Source: Corynespora cassiicola (taxonomy: Eukaryota > Ascomycota > Dothideomycetes > Pleosporales > Corynesporascaceae). Taken from it: 64,000 nt of DNA. Of this stretch, positions 45,456 to 54,375 are shown piece by piece. The translations under genes were made by a program, and so were the position numbers. How positions within the stretch are numbered: position 1 is the first letter of the stretch; each line of letters begins with the position of its first letter. The notes under the pieces were generated by a model that had not been told where the DNA came from, ran no database searches, and worked only from the letters and a program-made list of their open reading frames with translations. The stretch is from contig JAEUWY010000008.1 in the NCBI GenBank assembly GCA_022059125.1, positions 372,001-436,000 of the forward strand, in the 5' to 3' direction.

Positions 45456-46880
45456 ATGTTTCTTCTTCGGCGCGCTCCATTGCGCGTCATTCCCCGATTC
45501 TCCGCTATCCAACAACGCCGTGCACTAGGCAGTGTAAGCGCAATCGATTCGGCAGTCTTCAGAACTCTGTTCGGAACCGACGAGATTCGCAAAGTCTTCG
45601 ATGATAAAGCATACTTTAACCGCTGTGTTGATGCCGAAACCGCGCTCGCCCGCGCGCAGTCACGGTGCAATATCATCCCATCACACATTGGCGAAATTGT
45701 AACCTCCAGGACAAAGGGCGCAGAATTGGATTTTGACCGGCTGCGACGAGAAACCGAAATCGTTGGCTATCCCATACTTCCTCTGGTCAGACAATTATCA
45801 GCGGCGTGTGGGGAAGAGGCCGGGCGTTATGTGCACTGGGGAGCCACCACCCAGGATATCATGGACTTGGCGAGCATCCTCCAGATGAAGGAGGGCCTTT
45901 CCATTGTCGAGAGAACACTCCGATCCGTCATCAAGAACCTCGAAGAGCTCTCCAGGAAGCACAGAGACACGCCAATGGCTGGCCGCACCCACCTCCAGCA
46001 TGCCCTGCCCATTACCTTTGGTCACAAGTGCGCCATCTGGCTCTCCGGCTTTCAGCGACATTTGGAGCGTCTTGAACAACTCAAATCGCGCGCACTAATG
46101 GTTCAATTTGGTGGTGCGGCAGGCTCCCTGGCATCTCTAGGTTCCGGAGACGACGGCATACGGGTCCGTAAGGAGATGGCTAGGGACTTGGGGCTGACGG
46201 ATCCTCCCATCACATGGCACGTCGCGCGAGATGGCGTTGCAGAGATCACCAATTATCTAGCCCTCGTGGGCGGGAGCTTGGGTAAACTCGCCCTTGATAT
46301 TATCATCATGTCCTCCAATGAGCTTTCCGAGGTATCTGAGCCATTTGTCCCACACCGGGGCGCATCTTCTACGATGCCGCAAAAACGCAACCCCATCTCA
46401 AGTGAGGTCATATTGGCCGCGTCCAAGATCCTCCGATCAAACGCTGGTTTGGTACTCGATGGAATGGTTTCGGACTTTGAGCGTGCCTCTGGGCCGTGGC
46501 ACTTGGAATGGGTCGCGGTACCTGAAAGCTTCGTCATTGCTGTTGGTGCCCTTAATCAGGCTGACTTTGCGCTCTCTGGGCTGGTTGTGAATCCTAAGCA
46601 GATGCTTGATAATCTCTACTCGACCAAAGGCCTTATCGTAGCTGAGGCTGTCATGATGGGACTGGCTCCACATGTGGGCCGACAAAAGGCGCACGATATC
46701 GTCTATGAAGCATGCAAGGAAAGTATCGAGAGCAATACGAGCTTACTGGAGGCCCTGCAGACGCGGTCAGAAGTCACTGGGAAAATATCCAGCAAGGATC
46801 TGAGCGACTTATGCGACGCCAAAAACTACCTGGGCTCTTGCGGGCTCATGGTGGACGAGGTTCTCGCCTCATCTAAGTAG
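45456..46880 (+). CDS. Fumarase/aspartase-superfamily lyase, 3-carboxymuconate cycloisomerase-like
   Basis: Single-exon gene of 474 aa from ATG 45456; further upstream codons in this frame are not ATG. The superfamily signature is SSTMPQKRNPISS, with GRTHLQHALPITFGHK and HWGATTQDIMDLA forming the other two active-site blocks. ATTQDxxD and AxPxTFGxK patterns are those of bacterial PcaB-type 3-carboxy-cis,cis-muconate cycloisomerase and adenylosuccinate lyase. The classical fungal carboxymuconate enzyme is a beta-propeller, so this is a bacterial-type fold. The N-terminus MFLLRRAPLRVIPRFSAIQQ is strongly basic and suggests mitochondrial import, unusual for this enzyme. It sits between a thiolase and a ring-cleavage dioxygenase, so action on an unsaturated dicarboxylate (elimination or cycloisomerisation) is inferred. 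Absence of introns is unlike its neighbours. Confidence 0.85.
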   Translation: MFLLRRAPLRVIPRFSAIQQRRALGSVSAIDSAVFRTLFGTDEIRKVFDDKAYFNRCVDAETALARAQSRCNIIPSHIGEIVTSRTKGAELDFDRLRRETEIVGYPILPLVRQLSAACGEEAGRYVHWGATTQDIMDLASILQMKEGLSIVERTLRSVIKNLEELSRKHRDTPMAGRTHLQHALPITFGHKCAIWLSGFQRHLERLEQLKSRALMVQFGGAAGSLASLGSGDDGIRVRKEMARDLGLTDPPITWHVARDGVAEITNYLALVGGSLGKLALDIIIMSSNELSEVSEPFVPHRGASSTMPQKRNPISSEVILAASKILRSNAGLVLDGMVSDFERASGPWHLEWVAVPESFVIAVGALNQADFALSGLVVNPKQMLDNLYSTKGLIVAEAVMMGLAPHVGRQKAHDIVYEACKESIESNTSLLEALQTRSEVTGKISSKDLSDLCDAKNYLGSCGLMVDEVLASSK

Positions 46881-47340
46881 TCAGCCAATCTATCTGTCCT
46901 ACGGTACCTCCCACAGTTTTCGGGGCGTGCATATATTTGACCACGCAAACGATTCTGACGTGCTGTTCGTAGTCGCCAGAACGGGTAGCGTTCGTACCAG
47001 CATTACAAGGGTAGATAAATAACCATCGCATGTCTTCATCTATCGCGTCCCAATTTCCCGGTTCATCTTAATCAGCCCGCCCGCCTTGGTATCTCTAGTG
47101 TCACAAAACGGACACAGCAAGGCACGGGTGGGCATAGCGGGACAGCATTACGGGCAAAACACCACCCCGCCATGGCTTCTGCTGGAAGCAGACCGCCCCA
47201 CATCAGGTGCGGTCCACACCACCTAGGAGCGGCAAGTCTGCAAAAGAGCTTCCGGGGATGTGGATGAATCAATATAAGGTTGGATTCACTTCAAACACGA
47301 GATACTGCTTCAGATTCTCCTCTTCAGATTATTATTCAAC
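46881..47340. promoter_or_regulatory. Promoter region of the ring-cleavage dioxygenase gene
   Basis: 460 bp spacer with a TATA-like AATATAAGG at about 47270, 70 bp before the ATG at 47341. No gene seen. Confidence 0.45.
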
Positions 47341-49283
47341 ATGGTCCCTGAATTCAAAGAACGCAAGCTCGTCACCGACCCGCAAAAGGCATTCCACTTC
47401 ACAGACTTGCAGAGGTTGAAGCCTACCCGCGCAAATGATCCTTACGAATACCAGGCGGGATGGGGAAACCGCCATCAATCCGAAGTCATCCCGGGCACGC
47501 TTCCTGTAGCACAAAATAACCCACAGGAAGTACGTTTCGGACTATACACAGAGGGCATCACCTACTCGTCCTTTGTCGCACCGCGTCAATACAACTTTAG
47601 TACTTATATGTACCGCGCACGCCCTGCCGCCGCTCACAGTGAGTTGTGCTGAGTTATGAGCACTTCGGATTCTAATACATTGTAGATGGATACATTCCCT
47701 TCGAATCAAAGTCCAACATCCAGAACTGCTTCCTTTCCATCAATCCTGCTGTCGAGACACTGCCAGAGCAGGCTGAATGGTCCCCATTTCCTCTGCCAAA
47801 AGAAGATGAGAAGATCGATTTTGCAGACGGACTCCACACTTTGGCCGGCAGTGGCGATCCCAACATCCGTGAGGGCATAGCCCTCTACGTCTACATGATC
47901 AACTCCAGCATGGAGAAGCGGGCCTTTTGCAACACTGACGGCGACTTCCTCATCTGCGCCCAGCTCGGAAACCTGGACATCAAGACAGAAATGGGAAAGA
48001 TTTTCCTCCAACCTGGAGAGATATGCGTCATCCAGCGGGGCATTAGGTTCTGCTTGAACTTGGCCCCGGATACGAAAGTGGCACGGGGCTACATAACAGA
48101 GGTGTGGGGTTCCATGTGGGAACTCCCGGATCTTGGCCCTCTCGGAGGCCACGGCCTGGCCAACCCCCGCGACTTTTTGTATCCCGTCGCGGCAATTGAT
48201 GACGAGCTACATGTGAACTGGCAGATTGTGAACAAGACAAACGGGCAGCTTGCGGCAATTCAGCAGGACCACAGCCCCTTCGATCTCGTTGCTTGGCATG
48301 GCAATGTGGTGAGTAACTCCCTTTCGCTTGGTACCAGTGAACGGCGCAAACATCATTGCCGCTTCTCGACCGCCTTTGCTGACACTGGATATCAGGTACC
48401 TTACAAATACGACTTGACCAAATTCGCCTCCCAGAACAGTACCTCGATCGACCATACCGACCCATCCATCTTTTGCGTTCTAACAGCCAAGTCGCGTGAT
48501 CCCGTCACTCCCCTCGCCGACTTCCTCTGGTTCGGTCCGAGATGGGACGTTGCAACCAACACCTTCCGCCTACCTTACTTCCACCGCAACTCTGCTTCCG
48601 AGTTCCTTGCTTGCCTCTACGGACAGGGACTTGGGCGCAGCGATGACTTCTTGCCTGGTGGTGGTAGTTTCGAGGGGTGCCACACCCCACATGGCGGGTT
48701 CCATGAGGGCTACCAGCATGGGATGAGGATTCATGAAAGTCAACCCGAGAAGGTTTTGGAGAGTGAGTTGCCATTTCCATAATGACAGAGAAGAGACTAA
48801 CCCCGATAAGACCAGTTGACCATCATGGTGGAGTCGAGCCGACTCTTCCTTTGGACCGAATACGCCCGAAAAGGCTGTGGAACCATCCACACACACGGAA
48901 CCGACTACAAAGTCTGGGATGCTCTTCCAGTAAGTAATTTGCTTTATATCCGGTAACAATGTCGCTGATCCATGTAGGATCGCTTTTCTGCCAACACAAA
49001 GGCAAAGGAGCTTCTTGCGCGCCTCAAGGAAGACAAGATCTTGCAGAAGCAGAGATTGGCACCCTACTACATTGGAGGCTTCTCCCATGGTGCCAATGCC
49101 AGCGACACTGAGGGTGTGCACTCGGCGGAATTGGCTCCGTATCTTGAGGGCTCGCAAGAAACCACCGCTCCTTCTAAAGCAATCGCGAATGGCGGGGCGA
49201 ACGGATTCACTAATGGATTTACCAACGGTATCACTAATGGCTTTACAAATGGAGCCGACAAACACGTCGAAGCCAATGCTTGA
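47341..49283 (+). CDS. Homogentisate 1,2-dioxygenase family ring-cleavage enzyme
   Basis: Fe(II) cupin that opens a hydroquinone-type ring. Five exons (47341-47638, 47686-48308, 48396-48762, 48811-48929, 48978-49283) give 570 aa, about 120 longer than usual. YQAGWGNRHQSEVIPGTLP, WHGNVVPYKYDLTKF and LPGGGSFEGCHTPHG are clear family blocks. The iron ligands align: His 369 and Glu 375 in YFHRNSASEF and His 405 in TPHGG, the same 6 and 30 residue spacing as human HGD. An extra N-terminal segment of about 30 residues is charged. After residue 510 comes an extension ending in tandem NGFTNGFTNGITNGFTNG. No presequence, so cytosolic. Neither maleylacetoacetate isomerase nor fumarylacetoacetase is nearby, so the substrate may not be homogentisate itself. 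Confidence 0.93.
49189..49256 (+). repeat. In-frame minisatellite (NGFT/NGIT repeat)
   Basis: Tandem units of 12-15 bp encode repeated Asn-Gly-(Phe/Ile)-Thr at the C-terminus of the dioxygenase. Units differ at third positions, so the array is not brand new. Confidence 0.8.
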
Positions 49284-49808
49284 GAGTATTGTGTTTTTTC
49301 CATGTCTTGACTTGTAGTTGATTTCGGCACCTGGGAGGCATATTCTCTCGTTCCATGGCTAGGGCAGCCTGTAGACGTACGGAAATTGTTCGATGCTTTT
49401 GTTGTTTCTGTTTCTTTTTTTTTGGTTTTCTACCACTGTAGTATTTCATCTCATGATCATTCCACCATACTGGAACGTAGTTTCTATCGGCAGTTGGCAT
49501 AATCCACCGCTTGGTCATCGTTGCGCTCTCGACGCTCAAAACCGTGACTTATTCAGCGACACCTTCCAGCCCACAGACCTCGTTATCCCTACCAATGCTA
49601 CCCCAGCAACCCTCCCTAACCTTCGAGACACACCGAGTCCCAACCCCTGACCTACCTCAACAAAGACCCCACACGACATGCATGTGGGGCCAAATTCCAA
49701 CTCAGGGCTTAGAAAAAAAAAGCGACCTTTTAGATATAACACCATCCAGCTAGCAGCACACAAATGGGGATTCTGAGCGAGTAACCAACGAAAACAAAAA
49801 GCCCGATT
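49284..49808. other. Tandem spacer
   Basis: 525 bp between the dioxygenase stop and the ATG of the family III CoA-transferase. T-rich tract near 49390-49430 is a plausible 3'-end region. No gene seen. Confidence 0.45.
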
Positions 49809-51521
49809 ATGCAGTCGACTCTCAAGGCCTGGTCTAGAGCCCGAGTCCCATGTGCGGGACTGAACCCGGCAGTTGGGTTCTGGCACACCAAGAATCCCAG
49901 GGTTTGCGCGAGGGGGGTTCCGAGAAGGGGAATAGCTGGGCAGCAGGAGCGAGGGCGTGTGGATGCAGCGGCGGTGGAAAAGTTGCCCTTGGCGGGGATA
50001 AGGGTCTTGGATATGACTAGGGTGCTTGCAGGGGTGAGTGGTGTCCCCTTTTTGGGCTTAGTGCCGTGAATGGCTTTGGGGTGAGATGTTGACTTTGGAT
50101 AGCCGTACTGCACGCAGATTCTTGGGGATCTTGGGTAGGAATACTTGGAGCCCGTTGGTCTGATTGGTTTTTCTGATTCCGTGTTAGGGCAGAGATTATC
50201 AAGATTGAGCATCCTACCCGAGGAGATGATACTCGTTCGTGGGGCCCGCCAGATGCGCCATACACTGATGGAGTGGAACGTCAGTTCCCAGGGGAAAGCG
50301 CATATTATCTCTCGGTACTCAATATCTCCGCCTTGCGAACGCCCTCCAGGGACATGCATCGTTGACATATACCCAGGTAAATCGTAACAAGAAGTCGTTG
50401 GGTCTCTCCTTCAACAACCCGGCCGGTATATCCATTCTCCACGAACTGGTCCAAAAGTGCGATGTTCTCGTCGAAAACTATCTCCCTGGAAGCCTCGCAA
50501 AGTACAAGCTCGACTACGAAACCCTATCCAAGCTCAACCCGAGCCTGATATACGCTTCCGTCACTGGATATGGACAGACCGGCCCGTACAGCGACCGTGC
50601 AGGATACGATGTCATGGTTGAGGCTGAGATGGGTTTGATGCATATCACAGGCGAAAGGGATGGGCCGCCTGTCAAAGTGGGAGTCGCAGTCACGGACTTG
50701 ACTACAGGGATGTATACAGCAATCGGAGTGCTGGCAGCCTTGTACGCCAGGAGAGATACCGGGCTCGGACAGTGGATCGATGCAAGCTTGAGTGATTGCC
50801 AGGTTGCGGGGCTTGCCAACATTGCAAGCTCCGCACTGATTAGTGGCAAGAAGGACAGCGGAAGGTGGGGGACTGCTCACGGTATGTTTCACACATCCAT
50901 ACCGTCGTATTGGCGCCTTTCTGTCAAGTTCTCGCAGGCAATCTAACAAAAACGGTAGCATCTGTGGTTCCTTACCGGGCTTACAAGACCAAGGATACGA
51001 ATATTGCAGTCGGTGGTTGTAACGATAAACTGTACGGAATACTCTGCGACAAGATTGGCAAGCCAGAATGGAAGACCGATTCTCGCTTCATCACGAATGC
51101 ACTAAGGGTCAGAAACCGAGACACACTCGATCGCATAATAGAGGACGAGCTCAAAAGCAAAACCACAAAGGAATGGTTGGACATCTTCGAGGGCAGTGGA
51201 ATGCCCTATGCTGCGGTCAATGACATACAAGGAACCATCAATCACGAACACGGTACGTTGCAATCCTCGGCTCAGCGTATACTTTACACAGTTACTAATT
51301 GATAATCAGTTTTGGCACGAAAAATGATTGAAGAAGTCAACCATCCTGCCTGTGGTCCTATGAAACTAGTCAATCATCCTGTCAAGTATTCCCGCGCTGA
51401 GCCCAAGATTAGGTCCCCACCGCCAATGTTGGGAGAGCATACTGAGGACGTATTGAGCAACATCCTGGGACTCAACATGACCAAAATCAAGGAACTGAAA
51501 GAGAAGAAGACAATTGCATAG
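49809..51521 (+). CDS. Family III (CaiB/BaiF) CoA-transferase, SUGCT-like, mitochondrial
   Basis: Transfers CoA between dicarboxylic acids. Six exons (49809-50033, 50103-50134, 50188-50314, 50377-50881, 50959-51252, 51310-51521) give 464 aa; the second is only 32 nt and encodes PYCTQILGDL. Joined, it reads like animal SUGCT (succinyl-CoA:glutarate CoA-transferase): RVLAGPYCTQILGDLGAEII, GDDTRSWGPPDAPY, YYLSVNRNKKSLGLSFN, GYGQTGPYSDRAGYD with the catalytic Asp, RWGTAHASVVPYRAY, LFDIFEGSGMPY-type and PPPMLGEHTEDVL at the end. The N-terminus MQSTLKAWSRARVPCAGLNP is basic and acid-free, as expected for mitochondrial import. A dicarboxylate substrate (glutarate, adipate or 3-oxoadipate) fits the neighbouring oxodicarboxylate carrier. 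It is the second, unrelated CoA-transferase of the cluster. Confidence 0.93.
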
Positions 51522-51997
51522 CTAGAATGGTGTATATATAATGGCGATGGTCTATAGACGCGCATTGCATGGAGTCACTTTAAGGAAATAGATCTGCAAC
51601 GCATCGTATGCTGGTCGCGGTAACTTCTCGAACGCAATATTGGTATTCTGGTTTTCGTTCCCATTCTAAGGATTTCCAATTTTGTCAATATCGATTATGT
51701 CGTCCTTGCTGCGATCTTCGCCGTGTATTCAGTGCAGCGAATCATGATAGCCCCACATAGACGTGATTGGCCCTTGATCTCCCCACACGATCCCCAAAGC
51801 CACAACCGCTGCCACAGGGAGCTAGCGGCACAGGAGAACATGGTTCTGGGGATTTTGGTGCTGATGGTCAAGCTAATGCCCGTCATTGTCGAGCCTGTCT
51901 GCGAGAAAAAGGAACGTTTGGCGGAATTGACGATCAGCATACATTCTCTGACCGTGTCTGACAAAGGTTGAAGTTTCTATATCGGTGCATCGTAATA
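51522..51997. other. Tandem spacer, carrier promoter
   Basis: 476 bp between the CoA-transferase stop and the carrier ATG. Small frames in 51720-51970 have no domain. No gene seen. Confidence 0.45.
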
Positions 51998-53047
51998 ATG
52001 GCAACAGATGCGGCGAGCAAGAAGAATGTCTCGGAGCAGAAGGTGGCCAGAATTCTACCGTTTAGGTATCAGTTTGCAGCCGGTGCTGTAGCTGGTATCT
52101 CCGAGGTGAGTGAATCAACAATAAAAGACATTGGGTCATCTCTGACAGCTTGCGGGTAGATTCTAGTAATGTAAGGATTTGTAATTATCCTTCCCTTATC
52201 AAAGACTAAGGGCGAAGCAAGGTACCCGCTCGACGTGGTCAAAACACGGATCCAGCTGCAGCACGGGCGGTCCAGCGACGGGAGGGGCTACAGCGGGGTC
52301 GTGGACTGCTTCCGCAAAATCGTTCAACATGAAGGAGTAGCGAAACTTTACCGGGGCATAACAGCGCCGATATTCATGGAAGTGCCCAAGAGAGCGATAA
52401 AATTCTCATCCAACGATGCGTTTGGGCCTTTATATCGGCGAGCGTTTCAGATGGAAAAGATGACACAGCCCCTGGCTGTCCTGACAGGTGCGAGCGCTGG
52501 TGCAGTAGAAAGTCTGGTCGTCGTACCCTTTGAGCTTTTGAAGATTCGATTACAGGACAAGGCATCGGCGTCGAGGTACACTGGTTTGCTGGACTGTTTG
52601 GTCAAGGTGGTTCGGCAGGAGGGCCCTCTGGCCTTGTATAATGGTTTTGAAGCGACGCTATGGCGGCACATTGTGTGGAATGCAGGATACTTTGGCTGCA
52701 TATTCCAGGTTCGGGCTCAGCTGCCTGACCCGCTCAAGTCTGCCAATCCGAAATCGCAAAAGACGATCAACGACCTAGCAGCAGGTTTCATCGGAGGTGT
52801 AGTAGGAACTACGTTGAATACACCTCTTGACGTGGTCAAGAGTAGGATACAGAGCGTCGCACGTACGGAGGGAGTAAGGTCCAAGTATGAATGGGCATGG
52901 CCAAGCCTCGGAATCATCGCCAGGGAGGAAGGAGCCAGAGCTCTGTACAAAGGCTATGTGGCTAAGATTTTGCGATTTGGTCCCGGAGGTGGCGTGTTAC
53001 TGGTGGTCTACTCTGCTGTAGTGGAGTTTCTTGACTCGATAGTGTAG
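51998..53047 (+). CDS. Mitochondrial carrier, 2-oxodicarboxylate (ODC) type
   Basis: Inner-membrane solute carrier of 314 aa from three exons: 51998-52105, an 11-nt exon at 52160-52170, and 52222-53047. The micro-exon restores the first signature as EILVMYPLDVVKTRIQ. The second and third repeats read VVVPFELLKIRLQD and TTLNTPLDVVKSRIQS, so all three Px(D/E)xx(K/R)x(R/K) motifs are present. KLYRGITAPIFMEVPKRAIKF with ALYNGFEATLWRHIVWNAGY is the pattern of yeast Odc1/Odc2 and human SLC25A21, which exchange 2-oxoadipate and 2-oxoglutarate. Next to CoA-transferases and a thiolase it would be the entry point for a C6 oxo-diacid. Import of 3-oxoadipate is inference. Confidence 0.92.
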
Positions 53048-54375
53048 ACGGTGAGGGTATTTGACAGACAGCAATACGAGCACTAGACCAAAGAACAGCG
53101 CGAAAAGCCCATTTTTCTGCACGAACATTGCAATGATGAGACATCCTACCGCAAACTTCCTCGCATGAGACGAATCTAAACAGGAGAGAGCCGTGAACAT
53201 GCTTCTCAACCCCGGATCCTGCCGGGATTGATTAGCATTTTGGAGCCATTGTCTAGTGATTAGTTTCACGACCATGATTACTAGCCCAAGCCCCTGGCAT
53301 CCGTGCGCCCATAGCAAGTCACACGAGATTCGAGTGTGCGTAAGCTCTATCCCAGGCGTTGATGTTCGATGTCAACCGGGCTCTTCTTCGTGCTGTAGGG
53401 CCAAGTCTGGAGAGCCTGCGTAACATAGGGCCCTTTGATAGCGTTCATCTGGATGGGTTTGCCAATGATGAGCACTCCCGAAGATCCGAACTAGCCCCTA
53501 GGCCCCTGGGCTATAGTGCAGATATTATCGGATCCGCAGCATGTATAGGTAAGGTGGCGGAGCTGCGTCAATGGAAAAAGAGGTGCATGTTCTGAGTGGG
53601 AGAGAAGCAGGAGACGGCTAGATGACGTTGCCAATAAGATATTCCCATCAATAAGAGACGCTGACATGGTATCGTCGACGTCTTCTCGAAGGCGGCCAGC
53701 CTAGTCAGCAGACAGGGGTAGCTGCGCCGTGCCCCACCAACGCTGTTCACCTGTGCGGCAGGATTCCAAGGGGGACGTCCCCACATTCAAGCTTGGATTC
53801 GGAGGCTTTGGCAGCGGGCGTTTTCTCACAGGCTCGTGGGCCAGTCGGCGGCGGGCCAAAAGTCAGCTGCACGACGCCCTGGCGCACCGCAGCGGCCGAG
53901 AGGATGGGCAGAGGACGGAGCAGAGGTGGCTCGGAGGAGAAGTGGCCCCGGGCAGATCGGAGGCGGGCGGTGGGTAGCAGCCGGTGGCAGCGATTGGCAG
54001 GGCTGACGCAGGGATGGGCGCTGGGACAAGCACCCGCGGGCAGCCAAGGCAAGGATGGACGGGCAGCACAATCTGGAAGGGCTGCACCGCAGGAGGATAT
54101 GGCGGGCGTAGATGAATGGATAAGTGCGAGGAGGCAGAGGACAGGACAGGACAGGCGCACATCCTGGGCTGATATTGGAGCTAGGCGAGTCATGGGTAGC
54201 GCTTTCCCCCGCATTCACATCCCTGGCCGAGACTTGCGAGCCAGACGCTTGAGATCGCGCCCCCTCCCGGCATTTTGCTTCTGCTCCCTCTTCATAGACC
54301 CTGCGTCGACGATTCATTTGCTCCCGAGGGCTCCCACCGCTCTCCCGGTCCACCTCGTCGACACCCTCACCCCCT
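53048..54375. other. Intergenic region upstream of the C2H2 regulator
   Basis: 1.3 kb. The part after 53750 is purine-rich and GC-rich with overlapping frames on both strands and probably includes the regulator's leader. A hydrophobic minus-strand frame at 52997-53317 overlaps the carrier end and is not supported. Confidence 0.5.

Noticed and set aside
48309..48395. 29 extra residues in the ring-cleavage dioxygenase
   Set aside because: It is an 87-nt stop-free segment with GTGAGT...CAG borders; splicing gives the canonical GNVVPYKYDL.
52997..53317. Hydrophobic 106-codon minus-strand frame
   Set aside because: It overlaps the end of the carrier gene and has no family resemblance.
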